From an uncultured Paracoccaceae bacterium (GTDB lineage: Bacteria > Pseudomonadota > Alphaproteobacteria > Rhodobacterales > Rhodobacteraceae), in contig CANNFA010000009.1 in the NCBI GenBank assembly GCA_947503765.1, forward strand, positions 1 to 64,000: a stretch of DNA of 64,000 nt, read 5' to 3'. A program made the translations under genes and the position numbers. Shown here piece by piece: positions 36,225-45,494 of this stretch (positions within the stretch are counted from its first letter, which is position 1; each line of letters opens with the position of its first letter). The notes below the pieces were generated by a model, which worked only from the letters and a program-made list of their open reading frames with translations, had not been told where the DNA came from and did not search any database.

Positions 36225-37868
36225 ATGACATTGAATTTGCAGATGCCCGAACGCGATGACCTGAAGCCACGCATCACGGTCTTCGGTGTCGGCGGCGCCG
36301 GTGGGAACGCCGTCAACAACATGATTGAAAAGCAGCTGGAAGGGGTCGAGTTCGTCGTCGCGAACACCGATGCCCAGGCGCTGGCGCAAAGCCATGCGCC
36401 GCAGCGGATCCAGATCGGCGTCAAGGTGACCGAAGGGCTGGGCGCGGGCGCGCGTCCTTCCGTCGGGGCCGCCGCCGCCGAGGAAACGATCGAGGAGATC
36501 GTGGACCAGCTGGCCGGCGCGCATATGTGCTTCATCACCGCCGGGATGGGGGGCGGCACCGGGACGGGTGCGGCGCCGATCATCGCGCAGGCGGCGCGGG
36601 AGCTTGGCGTGCTGACCGTCGGTGTCGTGACCAAGCCGTTCCAGTTCGAGGGCGCCAAGCGGATGCGCCAGGCCGAGGACGGCGTCGACACTTTGCAAAA
36701 GATGGTCGACACGCTGATCATCATTCCGAACCAGAACCTGTTCCGGCTTGCCAACGAGAAGACGACCTTCACCGAGGCGTTCTCGATGGCGGACGACGTG
36801 CTGTACCAGGGCGTCAAGGGCGTCACCGACCTGATGGTGCGGCCCGGCCTGATCAACCTCGACTTCGCCGACGTGCGCGCGGTGATGGACGAGATGGGCA
36901 AGGCGATGATGGGCACCGGCGAAAGCTCGGGCGAGGATCGCGCGATCCAGGCCGCCGAAAAGGCCATAGCGAACCCGCTGCTGGACGAGATCAGCCTGCG
37001 CGGCGCGCGCGGCGTTCTGATCAACATCACCGGCGGGCACGACCTGACCCTGTTCGAGCTGGACGAGGCCGCGAACCGCATCCGCGAGGAAGTGGACGCA
37101 GAGGCGAACATCATCGTCGGCAGCACGCTGGATGACGGGATGGAAGGCGCGATGCGCGTCTCCGTCGTCGCCACCGGCATCGACGCATCCGACAATGTCG
37201 GCGACATGCCGGTGCCGCGCCGCCGCATGGCCGAGCCGCTGCACCAGCCCGAAGAGGTCGAGGAGCGGATCGAGGCCGCGTTTCCCGCGGCGGCAGCCGT
37301 AGCGGCCGCGGACCAGCACGTCCCGTTCGCCGCGGACACCCCCGACGCCGCCCGCGCGCCGGAAGACGAGCCGCCGCTGTTCCGCGGGCTCGATCCCGAG
37401 CGCGCGGCCGCCGACGAGCAGGCCGAGAACATCTTCGAGAGCGATGACGATGCGGTGCCGGAGCCGGTCTACCGGCCCCAGCCGGAGCCGCAGGTCGCCG
37501 AAGCCCCCGAGCCGGTGGCCGAGGAATTCGTCGCGCCGAAATCCGGCACGCCGTCGCCCGAGGTGCTGTCGCGGCTGCAAAGCGCGGTGAAGAACGCGCC
37601 GCGCCCGCGCCCGACCGCGGTCGGCGATCACGAGCCGCAGGCGGATGCGCCCGCCGGCTCGCAGGCCGAAAAGCCGCGCTTCGGGATCAACTCGCTGATC
37701 AACCGGATGACCGGCCATCACGGCGAAGGCGCCGCCGCGCAGCAGGCGAAACCGCAGCCGCAGGTGCGCCGCCAGCCGCCGGTCACCGCGCCCGAGGAAG
37801 AGATGGACCTCGACCCCGAACAGGAGCGGATCGAGATCCCCGCCTTCCTGCGGCGGCAGGCAAACTGA
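36225..37868 (+). CDS. ftsZ: Cell division protein FtsZ, with long C-terminal linker
   Basis: A 547-residue tubulin-like GTPase that forms the division ring. The GTP-binding signature GGGTGTG is at 109-115. The T7 loop NLDFADVR is at 211-218. The globular part ends near residue 325, and about 200 residues of Pro/Glu/Ala-rich linker follow. The last residues ([13 protein letters not shown]) are the conserved C-terminal peptide that binds FtsA and others. At 547 residues it is much longer than the E. coli protein (383), as is usual in alphaproteobacteria. A terminator follows. Confidence 0.98.
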   Translation: MTLNLQMPERDDLKPRITVFGVGGAGGNAVNNMIEKQLEGVEFVVANTDAQALAQSHAPQRIQIGVKVTEGLGAGARPSVGAAAAEETIEEIVDQLAGAHMCFITAGMGGGTGTGAAPIIAQAARELGVLTVGVVTKPFQFEGAKRMRQAEDGVDTLQKMVDTLIIIPNQNLFRLANEKTTFTEAFSMADDVLYQGVKGVTDLMVRPGLINLDFADVRAVMDEMGKAMMGTGESSGEDRAIQAAEKAIANPLLDEISLRGARGVLINITGGHDLTLFELDEAANRIREEVDAEANIIVGSTLDDGMEGAMRVSVVATGIDASDNVGDMPVPRRRMAEPLHQPEEVEERIEAAFPAAAAVAAADQHVPFAADTPDAARAPEDEPPLFRGLDPERAAADEQAENIFESDDDAVPEPVYRPQPEPQVAEAPEPVAEEFVAPKSGTPSPEVLSRLQSAVKNAPRPRPTAVGDHEPQADAPAGSQAEKPRFGINSLINRMTGHHGEGAAAQQAKPQPQVRRQPPVTAPEEEMDLDPEQERIEIPAFLRRQAN

Positions 37869-37897
37869 CGCAGTTTGCGCCTGAGATGTGAAGCACG

Positions 37898-37927
37898 GGA
37901 CCGGCGCAAGCCGGTCCTTTGCGTTTC
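37898..37927 (+). terminator. Intrinsic terminator after ftsZ
   Basis: Stem GGACCGGC/GCCGGTCC with loop GCAA, followed by TTTGCGTTTCTT. It separates the division operon from lpxC. Confidence 0.8.
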
Positions 37928-38093
37928 TTGCCAGTGAGTTACGGGGCGCGGCGGCAACGCTCGGCGGAAACCGGCGCATGGTGATTCGCGATGTTTCAGA
38001 GCGTTACAAAGAGTGAATTGAGTTAAATTAGCACAAACACTACCTGACCATTGCCGGCCGCAATGTGCCGGTATCGCAGGTAGAGGTCCGCAG

Positions 38094-39026
38094 GTGCAGA
38101 CAACGATCAGGCAGGCAGTCAGTTTTTCCGGTGCGGGATTGCACAGCGGCGCCCCCGCGCGCGTGACGATCCGGCCGGCCACCGCGGAATCCGGCATCTG
38201 GTTTCTTCGCACCGACATCACCGACCGCGATGCGCTGGTCCCGGCGCGCTGGGACGCGGTCGAGGCCGCGCCGCTGTGCACCCGGCTGCTGAACGGTGCC
38301 GGCGTGTCGGTGTCCACGGTCGAGCATCTGATGGCGGCGCTGGCCGGCTGCGGCATCTACAATGCGCTGATCGAGATCGACGGCCCGGAAGTGCCGATCC
38401 TCGACGGCTCCTCGGCGCCGTTCGTGGCGGGCATCCTGGCGCGCGGCGTGCGCCGGTTGCGCGCGCCCTTGCGCGCGATCCGGGTGCTGGAGACGGTCGA
38501 GGTCCGCAGCGGCGACGCGCTGGCCCGGCTGGAGCCGGCGGATGCGCTGGAGCTGGATTTCTCCATCGACTTCGCCGATGCCGCGATCGGCCACCAGCAG
38601 CGCCGCCTGCACATGGCGAACGGCGCCTTCGTCCAGGAATTGTGCGACGCGCGCACCTTCTGCCGCAAGGCGGATGTGGACGCGATGCAGGCCAACGGTC
38701 TGGCTCTGGGCGGCAAGCCGGGCGAGAACGCCGTGGTGTTCGACGGCGACGCGGTGCTGTGCCCCGGCGGTCTTCGCCATTCGGACGAGCCGGTGCGCCA
38801 CAAGATGCTGGACGCGCTGGGCGATCTGGCGCTGGCCAGCGCCCCGATCCTGGGCCGCTATACCGGCATCCGCGCCGGGCATGCGATCACCAACCGGCTG
38901 CTGCGCGCGCTGTTCGCGCGCCCGGATGCCTACCGTCTGGTACGGTGCGACGCCGCGACGGCGGCCCGGCTGCCGGGTGCGGGCCTGAGCCGGACCGATC
39001 TTGCAGGTCTGCCGCGCGCGGCGTAA
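38094..39026 (+). CDS. lpxC: UDP-3-O-acyl-N-acetylglucosamine deacetylase
   Basis: A 310-residue zinc enzyme that performs the committed step of lipid A synthesis. Zinc ligands fit the family: H78 in TVEHLMAAL, and the His and Asp of RHKMLDALGDL. The substrate-binding EVPILDGSSAPFV and ICDART-like CDARTFCRK are present. The only suitable start is a GTG at 38094, giving VQTTIRQAVSFSGAGLHSG. The region before it (37928-38093) is A/T-richer and should hold its promoter. Confidence 0.97.
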   Translation: MQTTIRQAVSFSGAGLHSGAPARVTIRPATAESGIWFLRTDITDRDALVPARWDAVEAAPLCTRLLNGAGVSVSTVEHLMAALAGCGIYNALIEIDGPEVPILDGSSAPFVAGILARGVRRLRAPLRAIRVLETVEVRSGDALARLEPADALELDFSIDFADAAIGHQQRRLHMANGAFVQELCDARTFCRKADVDAMQANGLALGGKPGENAVVFDGDAVLCPGGLRHSDEPVRHKMLDALGDLALASAPILGRYTGIRAGHAITNRLLRALFARPDAYRLVRCDAATAARLPGAGLSRTDLAGLPRAA

Positions 39027-39128
39027 GCCATCCGAAAGGGGTTTTGGCCGCGCCGGGTTATGTGCTAGGAACAGCCCAACAATCACGGCTGCCAAGGCCG
39101 ATTGCACTGAGCGGATGGGGTTGGGCCT

Positions 39129-39971
39129 TTGAGTGTACGGGCGAAGTCAGGGAAACATGCCGCCGCGGCCCTCGTGGCAGTGACGCTTCTGGCGGCGTGC
39201 AGCGGTCGTGACGGGCCGAAGGTGCCGCTGGAGAACCAGAGCGCCGAGCAGATTTTCCAGCGGGCGGAATACCAGCTCGAGGTGAAGCGCGCCGACGATG
39301 CGGCCGTGACCTTCGGCGAGCTGGAGCGGCTTTATCCCTATTCGGAACTGGCCAAGCGCGCGCTGATCATGCAGGCCTTCGCCTATCATCAGGACAAGGA
39401 TTACGATCAGGCGCGCGCCGCGGCGCAACGCTATATCGACTTCTATCCGGCGGACGAGGATGCGGCCTATGCGCAATACCTGCTCGCGCTGTCCTATTAC
39501 GACCAGATCGACGAGGTCGGCCGCGATCAGGGGCTGACCTTCCAGGCGTTGCAGGCCCTGCGGGTGGTGATCGAGAATTACCCGGACACCGAATATGCGC
39601 GCTCGGCGATCCTGAAATTCGACCTGGCCTTCGACCATCTTGCCGCCAAGGAGATGGAGATCGGCCGCTACTACCACCGGCGCAAGCATTTTACCGCCTC
39701 GATCAACCGTTTCCGCGTGGTGGTGGAGCAGTTCCAGACCACCACCCACACCGCCGAGGCGCTGTACCGGCTGGTCGAGGCCTATGTCGCGCTGGGCCTG
39801 TTCGCCGAGGCGCAGACGGCCGGCGCGATCCTGGGGCACAACTACCAGTCGACCGAGTGGTACAAGGACGCCTACACGCTGCTGACCGGCAAGGGGTTGC
39901 GGGTGGAACTGGCCGGGGACAGCTGGCTGTCGCAGATCTACCGGCAGATGCTGCGCGGCGAATGGCTGTAG
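39129..39971 (+). CDS. bamD: Outer-membrane assembly lipoprotein BamD
   Basis: A 280-residue lipoprotein of the BAM complex, which inserts beta-barrel proteins into the outer membrane. The lipobox is LLAAC (C24). Five TPR-like repeats follow, including AEYQLEVKRADDAAVTFGELERLYPYSELAKRA and RFRVVVEQFQTTTHTAEALYRLVEAY in the family pattern. The start must be a TTG at 39129, because no ATG or GTG leaves a complete signal peptide. A rare start codon may keep expression low. It lies between lpxC and recN as in related genomes. Confidence 0.95.
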   Translation: MSVRAKSGKHAAAALVAVTLLAACSGRDGPKVPLENQSAEQIFQRAEYQLEVKRADDAAVTFGELERLYPYSELAKRALIMQAFAYHQDKDYDQARAAAQRYIDFYPADEDAAYAQYLLALSYYDQIDEVGRDQGLTFQALQALRVVIENYPDTEYARSAILKFDLAFDHLAAKEMEIGRYYHRRKHFTASINRFRVVVEQFQTTTHTAEALYRLVEAYVALGLFAEAQTAGAILGHNYQSTEWYKDAYTLLTGKGLRVELAGDSWLSQIYRQMLRGEWL

Positions 39972-40012
39972 CGCGCGATGCGGACAGGTCGGAGTTTCCA
40001 GTTCGGCCGCTG

Positions 40013-40098
40013 TCGGATCGCTGACGCGATCCGATCCGGTGGGGGGCTGTCTGCCCCCCACGCCCCCCGAGGATATTTCGAAACCGAAGAAGCGGGGG
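40013..40098 (+). repeat. Family B double-hairpin element, copy after bamD
   Basis: Hairpin 1 is TCGGATCGC/GCGATCCGA (40013-40034, loop TGAC). Hairpin 2 is GTGGGGGGC/GCCCCCCAC (40039-40061). Then come GCCCCCCGAGGATATTTCG and AAACCGAAGAAGCGGG. It lies 42 bases past the bamD stop and before recN, and probably ends the lpxC-bamD message. Confidence 0.7.
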
Positions 40099-40134
40099 AG
40101 GAGGGCGCCCGGTCCGGGGCGCGCGGGGACTGCC

Positions 40135-41784
40135 ATGCTGCGTAGTCTCGACATCCGCGACATGCTGATCATCGACCGGCTGGAGCTCGAGTTCCGGCCG
40201 GGGTTGAACGTGCTGACCGGCGAGACCGGGGCGGGCAAGTCGATCCTGCTGGATTCGCTGGGTTTCGTGCTGGGCTGGCGCGGGCGCGCCGAGCTGGTGC
40301 GCGCGGGTGCGCCGCAGGGCGAGGTGACGGCGGTGTTCGACCTGCCCGAGGGGCACGGCGCGCGCGGCGTGCTGCGCGAGGCGGGGCTGCCCGAGGCGGG
40401 CGAGTTGATCCTGCGGCGGGTCAACAGCGCGGACGGGCGCAAGACCGCCTGGGTCAACGACCGGCGCACATCGGGCGATATCCTGCGGCGGCTGTCCGAG
40501 ACGCTGGTGGAGCTCCACGGCCAGCAGGACGATCGCGGGCTTCTGAATGCGCGCGGCCACCGGGCGCTGCTGGACGAGTTTGCCGGGACCGCGCCGCAGG
40601 TGGCGCAGACGCGCGCGGCCTGGCGGGCGCTGGGCGCGGCGCGGGGCCGGCTGGCAGAGGCGGAGGCGGCGCTGGAGGCGGTGCGCGCCGAGGAGGATTT
40701 CCTGCGCCATGCCGTGGCCGAGCTGGACGCGCTGGACCCCGCCGAGGGCGAGGAGGCGGCGCTGGACGAGCGGCGGCGGCTGATGCAGGCGGCCGGGCGG
40801 ATCCGCGAGGATATCGCCAAGGCGCATGGCGCGATGGGCTATGACGGGGCCGAGGGGCTGATCGCCAATGCGCTGCGCTGGCTGGAAGATGTGGCGGAGG
40901 CGGCCGAGGGGCGGCTGGAGGCGCCGGTTGCCGCGCTGGGACGGGCGCTGAACGAGCTGGGCGAGGCGGAACAGGGCGTCGGCGCCTTTCTCGAGGAAAT
41001 GCAGGTCGACCCGCAAGAGCTGGAACGGGTGGAGGAGCGGCTGTTCGCGATCCGCGGGCTGGCGCGCAAGCACGGGGTCGGCCCCGACGGGCTGGCCGGC
41101 TTCGCGGAGGGTTTGCGCGGCAAGCTGGCGGCGCTGGAAGGGGGCGCGGCGGATCTGAAGGCGCTGCGCGGCGCGGTCGCCGAGGCCGAGGCGGCCTACG
41201 GCGCGGCGGCGGCGGCACTGGGCGCGGCGCGGCGCGAGGCGGCCGGCCGGCTGGATGCGGCGATGGCCGCGGAACTGGCGCCGCTCAAGATGGAGCGCGC
41301 GGTCTTCTCCACCGAGGTCGCCGAGGCGGAGCCGGGCCCCGACGGGCGCGACGCCGTGGCCTTCACCGTGGCGACCAATCCGGGCGCGCCCGCCGGGCCG
41401 CTGAACCGGATCGCCAGCGGCGGGGAATTGTCGCGCTTTCTTCTGGCGCTGAAGGTCTGCCTGACCGGCACCGACCGCGCGGTGACGCTGATCTTCGACG
41501 AGATCGACCGCGGTGTCGGCGGGGCGACGGCCGACGCGGTGGGCCGGCGGCTGGCCGATCTGGCGCGCGGCGGGCAGGTGCTGGTCGTCACCCATTCGCC
41601 GCAGGTGGCGGCGCGCGGGCAGCATCACTGGCAGGTCGCCAAGGACGTGGCGCAGGGGGCGACACTGAGCCGGGTGACGCCGCTGGGCGACGCGGCGCGG
41701 GTGGACGAGATCGCGCGCATGCTGGCCGGTGACACGATCACCGAAGAGGCGCGCGGTGCGGCAAGGGCGCTGCTGGACGGCTAG
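40135..41784 (+). CDS. recN: DNA repair protein RecN
   Basis: A 549-residue SMC-like ATPase for repair of double-strand breaks. Walker A is GETGAGKS (29-36) after the family's FRPGLNVLT. The middle is a long coiled coil rich in Ala, Glu and Arg. The signature is NRIASGGELSRFLLALK, Walker B is TLIFDEIDRGVGG, and the end has VVTHSPQVAARG. The ATG at 40135 gives the usual LRSLDIRDMLIIDRLELEF start. It follows bamD as in related genomes, but ligA is not next to it. Confidence 0.97.
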   Translation: MLRSLDIRDMLIIDRLELEFRPGLNVLTGETGAGKSILLDSLGFVLGWRGRAELVRAGAPQGEVTAVFDLPEGHGARGVLREAGLPEAGELILRRVNSADGRKTAWVNDRRTSGDILRRLSETLVELHGQQDDRGLLNARGHRALLDEFAGTAPQVAQTRAAWRALGAARGRLAEAEAALEAVRAEEDFLRHAVAELDALDPAEGEEAALDERRRLMQAAGRIREDIAKAHGAMGYDGAEGLIANALRWLEDVAEAAEGRLEAPVAALGRALNELGEAEQGVGAFLEEMQVDPQELERVEERLFAIRGLARKHGVGPDGLAGFAEGLRGKLAALEGGAADLKALRGAVAEAEAAYGAAAAALGAARREAAGRLDAAMAAELAPLKMERAVFSTEVAEAEPGPDGRDAVAFTVATNPGAPAGPLNRIASGGELSRFLLALKVCLTGTDRAVTLIFDEIDRGVGGATADAVGRRLADLARGGQVLVVTHSPQVAARGQHHWQVAKDVAQGATLSRVTPLGDAARVDEIARMLAGDTITEEARGAARALLDG

Positions 41785-41824
41785 CAGGGGCTGGCAAGGG
41801 GACGGCGGGGAACGGAGAACGGCG

Positions 41825-42667
41825 ATGAGCCTGACGGTATTCGCGGCGGTGCTGGGCGCGGCACTGCTGCATGCGGTGTGGAATGCGCTGGTCAAGGGAT
41901 CGGCCGACAAGGCGCTGGGCATGACCGCGATGATTTCGGGGATCGGGCTTTACGGGGCGGCGATGATCCCGTTCGTGCCGCTGCCCGACCCGGCGGCATG
42001 GCCCTATATCCTGGGCAGTGTCGGGCTGCACCTTGGCTACCAGTATTTCCTCGTCTCCGCCTACCGGGTGGGCGATCTCACGCAGGTCTACCCGATCGCG
42101 CGGGGCACGGCGCCGCTTCTGGTGACGGGGGTCTCGGTGGCGGTTCTGGGCGTGGACCTGAGCCGGATGGAAGTGCTGGCGGTGGCGGTGATCGCGGCGG
42201 GGATCGCCAGCCTGGCGCTGGTGCGCCGGCGCGACGGGCTGCGCAACGGCAAGGCGTCGGCGTTCGCGCTGATCACCGGGCTGTTCATCGCCGCCTATTC
42301 GCTGGTCGACGGGGTGGGCGCGCGCGCCGCCGGAAACGCGATGTCGTTCTGGGCCTGGAGCGCGCTGATCGACGCGGCGGTGTTCGTGCTGCTGGCGGCG
42401 ATGCTGATGCCGCGCCTGGTACGCCGGCTGCGCGGCGTCTGGTGGCTGGTGCTGGGCGGCGGCGCGGCATCGTTCGCCTCTTATGCGATCGTGATCTGGG
42501 CCTTTACCCAGGCGCCGATCGCGCTGGTGGCGGCGCTGCGGGAAACCTCGATCGTGTTCGCGCTGCTGATCGGGGTGGGGCTGCTCAAGGAGCGGCTCGA
42601 CCTGGCCAAGGTGGTCTCGACCGCGGTGACGCTGCTGGGGGCGGCGCTGATGCGGCTGGCACGGTAG
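41825..42667 (+). CDS. EamA-family (DMT superfamily) transporter
   Basis: A 280-residue membrane protein with about ten helices in two repeats. The first contains HAVWNALVKGSADKALGMTAMI and YQYFLVSAYRVGDLTQVYPIARGTAPLL. The second begins LITGLFIAAYSLVDGVGARAAG and ends ALRETSIVFALLIGVGLLKERL. It may export a small metabolite, but the substrate is unknown. It occupies the place upstream of rpsA where cmk is common. The ATG at 41825 was chosen. Confidence 0.88.
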   Translation: MSLTVFAAVLGAALLHAVWNALVKGSADKALGMTAMISGIGLYGAAMIPFVPLPDPAAWPYILGSVGLHLGYQYFLVSAYRVGDLTQVYPIARGTAPLLVTGVSVAVLGVDLSRMEVLAVAVIAAGIASLALVRRRDGLRNGKASAFALITGLFIAAYSLVDGVGARAAGNAMSFWAWSALIDAAVFVLLAAMLMPRLVRRLRGVWWLVLGGGAASFASYAIVIWAFTQAPIALVAALRETSIVFALLIGVGLLKERLDLAKVVSTAVTLLGAALMRLAR

Positions 42668-42705
42668 CCGGGGCCGGGCAGCGGGGGCCGCGCGGCGGGG
42701 CGGGC

Positions 42706-42734
42706 TTGCCAACCGGGGCGGGGCGGCGTATATC
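42706..42734 (+). promoter_or_regulatory. Strong sigma-70-type promoter upstream of rpsA
   Basis: TTGCCA (42706-42711) and TATATC (42729-42734) are separated by exactly 17 bases. Transcription should begin near 42741. This is the clearest housekeeping-type promoter in the window. Confidence 0.65.
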
Positions 42735-42740
42735 GCGCCC

Positions 42741-42811
42741 GTCAGACAAGGCGGAAACCGCCGCGAGACAGAGGGAAGAGCAGGGCCGGAGCCACCGGCC
42801 CTCTTTGTTTT
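42741..42811 (+). ncRNA. Short terminated leader RNA before rpsA (attenuator or small RNA)
   Basis: From the inferred start near 42741 a small hairpin GGCGG-aaa-CCGCC comes first. It is followed by the strong hairpin AGGGCCGG/CCGGCCCT (42782-42802) and CTTTGTTTT. The product would be about 70 bases. Either rpsA is controlled by attenuation, or this is a small RNA gene. No reading frame is evident in it. Confidence 0.5.
42782..42811 (+). terminator. Intrinsic terminator in the rpsA leader
   Basis: Stem AGGGCCGG (42782-42789) and CCGGCCCT (42795-42802), loop AGCCA, then CTTTGTTTT. It lies about 107 bases upstream of the rpsA start. Confidence 0.75.
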
Positions 42812-42918
42812 GCGACGTTGTGCGACTGCATGCGGGCCGCTTGACCAACGAAACCCCAAGACCGGCGGAGACAACCGCGCGGCCGGAAAACACCACTGAA
42901 TAGGAACCGAAACGCCAC

Positions 42919-44601
42919 ATGGCACAAAACGCAAGCATGGAAGAATTCGAGGCGCTGCTGAACGAGAGCCTCGAAATCGACACCCCGAACGAGGGGTCTG
43001 TCGTCAAGGGCAAGGTCATCGCCGTCGAGGCGGGACAGGCCATCATCGATGTCGGCTACAAGATGGAAGGCCGCGTCGATCTCAAGGAATTCACCAATCC
43101 CGGCGAAGCGCCCGACATCAATGTCGGCGACGAGGTCGAGGTGTTTCTCGACCGGGTCGAGAATGCGCGCGGCGAAGCGTCGATCAGCCGGGACAAGGCC
43201 CGCCGCGAGGCTGCCTGGGACCGTCTGGAAAAGGCCTATGCCGACGAGAACCGCGTCGAGGGCGCGATCTTCGGCCGGGTCAAGGGCGGCTTCACCGTCG
43301 ATCTGGGCGGCGCCGTGGCGTTCCTGCCCGGCTCTCAGGTCGATGTGCGCCCGGTGCGCGATGCCGGCCCGCTGATGGGTCTGAAACAGCCGTTCCAGAT
43401 CCTCAAGATGGACCGCCGCCGCGGCAACATCGTCGTGTCGCGCCGCGCCATCCTTGAAGAAAGCCGCGCCGAACAGCGCGCCGAGGTGATCGCCAAGCTG
43501 TCCGAGGGCGACGCCGTCGACGGCGTGGTCAAGAACATCACCGAATACGGTGCGTTTGTCGATCTGGGCGGCGTGGACGGGCTGCTGCACGTCACCGACA
43601 TGGCCTGGCGCCGCGTCAACCACCCGTCGGAGATCCTGTCGATCGGCGAGACCGTCAAGGTCCAGGTCATCAAGATCAACAAGGAAACCCACCGCATCAG
43701 CCTTGGCATGAAGCAGCTGCAGGACGATCCGTGGGATACCGTCGAGGCCAAGTTCCCGCTCGATTCCGTGCATGCCGGCCGGGTCACGAACATCACCGAT
43801 TACGGTGCCTTCGTGGAGCTGGAGCCGGGTGTCGAGGGGCTGGTGCACGTCTCCGAGATGTCCTGGACCAAGAAGAACGTCCATCCGGGCAAGATCGTCT
43901 CCACCTCGCAAGAGGTCGAGGTCATGGTGCTGGAGATCGACACCGCCAAGCGCCGCGTGTCGCTGGGTCTGAAACAGACCATGCGCAACCCGTGGGAGCT
44001 GTTCGAGGAATCGCATCCGCCGGGCACCGAGGTCGAGGGCGAGGTGAAGAACATCACCGAGTTCGGCCTGTTCATCGGGCTGGATGGCGATATCGACGGC
44101 ATGGTGCACCTGTCCGACCTGAGCTGGGACCAGCGCGGCGAGGAAGCGATCCAGAACTACCGCAAGGGCGACGTGGTCAAGGCGGTCGTCACCGAGGTGG
44201 ACACCGACAAGGAGCGCATCAGCCTGTCCGTCAAGGCGCTTGAGGGCGACCCGTTCGCCGATGCCGTGGACGGCGTCAAGCGCGGCTCGATCATCACCGT
44301 GGCCGTCACGGCGATCGAGGATGGCGGCATCGAGGTGGAATACGAAGGCATGAAATCCTTCATCCGCCGCTCCGACCTGTCGCGCGACCGCACCGAGCAG
44401 CGCCCCGAGCGTTTCCAGGTGGGCGACAAGGTGGACGTGCGCGTCACCAACGTGGACGCCAAGTCGCGCCGGCTGGGCCTGTCGATCAAGGCGCGCGAGA
44501 TCGCCGAGGAGAAAGAGGCCGTGGAACAATACGGCTCCTCGGACTCGGGCGCGTCGCTGGGCGACATCCTTGGCGCAGCGCTGAAGGGCGACGAGAAATA
44601 G
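42919..44601 (+). CDS. rpsA: 30S ribosomal protein S1
   Basis: A 560-residue RNA-binding protein that unfolds and docks mRNA on the 30S subunit. It consists of six S1 (OB-fold) domains. Repeats of the type VVKNITEYGAFVDLGGVDGLLH, RVTNITDYGAFVELEPGVEGLVH and EVKNITEFGLFIGLDGDIDGMVH are easily seen. The last ~30 residues are acidic and Ser-rich. The ribosome-binding site is weak and distant (AGGAA about 12 bases before the ATG), as known for rpsA genes that regulate their own translation. A promoter and terminator in the leader suggest further control. Confidence 0.98.
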   Translation: MAQNASMEEFEALLNESLEIDTPNEGSVVKGKVIAVEAGQAIIDVGYKMEGRVDLKEFTNPGEAPDINVGDEVEVFLDRVENARGEASISRDKARREAAWDRLEKAYADENRVEGAIFGRVKGGFTVDLGGAVAFLPGSQVDVRPVRDAGPLMGLKQPFQILKMDRRRGNIVVSRRAILEESRAEQRAEVIAKLSEGDAVDGVVKNITEYGAFVDLGGVDGLLHVTDMAWRRVNHPSEILSIGETVKVQVIKINKETHRISLGMKQLQDDPWDTVEAKFPLDSVHAGRVTNITDYGAFVELEPGVEGLVHVSEMSWTKKNVHPGKIVSTSQEVEVMVLEIDTAKRRVSLGLKQTMRNPWELFEESHPPGTEVEGEVKNITEFGLFIGLDGDIDGMVHLSDLSWDQRGEEAIQNYRKGDVVKAVVTEVDTDKERISLSVKALEGDPFADAVDGVKRGSIITVAVTAIEDGGIEVEYEGMKSFIRRSDLSRDRTEQRPERFQVGDKVDVRVTNVDAKSRRLGLSIKAREIAEEKEAVEQYGSSDSGASLGDILGAALKGDEK

Positions 44602-44626
44602 GCGGTCCGCCCTGCCGGATCCTGCA

Positions 44627-44656
44627 AACCCCGCGCTGCAAGGCGCGGGGTTTTTT
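44627..44656 (+). terminator. Intrinsic terminator after rpsA
   Basis: Stem CCCCGCGC (44629-44636) and GCGCGGGG (44643-44650), followed by TTTTTT. It is the strongest terminator in the window. Its arms also pair on the minus strand, preceded by AA, so it may weakly stop the convergent gene too. Confidence 0.92.
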
Positions 44657-44673
44657 CGTGGCCCGCCCGGCGG

Positions 44674-45135
44674 TCAGGCACTGCGGCTGGCGCCGTAGAG
44701 GAACGAAAGGACTAATCCCTCGACAAGGGCGACGACACCCCAGAACACCAGTTCTAGCGCGACCAGCGATGCAGGTTCGCCGAACATGTTGAAGGGGGCG
44801 TGAAACTCGAAATAGAGCGCCATCAGCACCCAGACCACGAGCGCGAACCCAAGCCCCCGCAATAGCCGGGTACCGCCCAGTGCAGGCTCGATCAGCGCGA
44901 AGATCAGCCCGTGCAGAACGCCCAGAACGGCGGTGATCGCCATGTAGAGCGGGCCGTTGGTGAACATCAGCGGTGTGGGCGGCATGTCGAACAGGACCGC
45001 GATGACCTTGGGGCTTTGGATTTCGGGATCAAACAGGATCGGTGCGCCGATCTGAAAGAACAGCAGGTTGCTGACGAGCGTCGCCAGTAGCAGGGCCACC
45101 AGCCCGGCGATCGCAGCGCGTGTCAGTTTGAGCAT
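44674..45135 (-). CDS. Hypothetical four-helix membrane protein
   Basis: A 153-residue membrane protein I do not recognise. Four helices are apparent: AIAGLVALLLATLVSNLLFF, MAITAVLGVLHGLIFALI, LGFALVVWVLMALYFEF and LELVFWGVVALVEGLVLSF. A loop contains FDMPPTPLMFTNGP. The start is the ATG at 45135, preceded by AAGGAGCCC. It is inserted in opposite direction between rpsA and ihfB, which are neighbours in many proteobacteria. No function can be offered. Confidence 0.65.
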   Translation of the reverse strand: MLKLTRAAIAGLVALLLATLVSNLLFFQIGAPILFDPEIQSPKVIAVLFDMPPTPLMFTNGPLYMAITAVLGVLHGLIFALIEPALGGTRLLRGLGFALVVWVLMALYFEFHAPFNMFGEPASLVALELVFWGVVALVEGLVLSFLYGASRSA

Positions 45136-45494
45136 GGGCGGGCTCCTTCGCCGTTTCGGGTCGGGCTGCCGCGCCCGCATGGCGCGGACAGAGTCCGGCG
45201 CGGAATGGCCGGAAATGCGCGGCGAACTACCAGAGCCGTTATGTCGGCGCAACTGCGGCGGTCCTTGCGAATCATGCACAGGGGCCGCTCAGGGATTTGA
45301 CGGAAATCGGCCCGCCGCATAGTACAATTCCCGCAAAAGCCGCGGAACACCGCAGTTATCTCTGCGGCGGCGCGGGAATTTTCCCGAAATCCTAGCGGGT
45401 TATTGTTTTTCGGGCGGCAGTTTCGATCTATAGTCCGCCCATGCATGAGCCGCGACAAAGCGGCCGTACACACATGTCCCAGGGGGAGCTGCCA
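45136..45494. other. 359-base gene-free region upstream of ihfB
   Basis: No supported gene. It holds the start region of the minus-strand membrane protein and the ihfB promoter. Inverted repeats are CCGCAG/CTGCGG (near 45350) and GGGAA/TTCCC (near 45374). A TATAGT at 45429-45434 is flanked by GGGCGG and CCGCCC. Confidence 0.4.
45406..45440 (+). promoter_or_regulatory. Putative ihfB promoter with flanking inverted repeat
   Basis: The -10-like TATAGT (45429-45434) has only a weak TTTTTC -35 at 45406-45411. It lies between the arms GGGCGG (45412-45417) and CCGCCC (45435-45440), so a bound repressor would block it. Confidence 0.35.
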
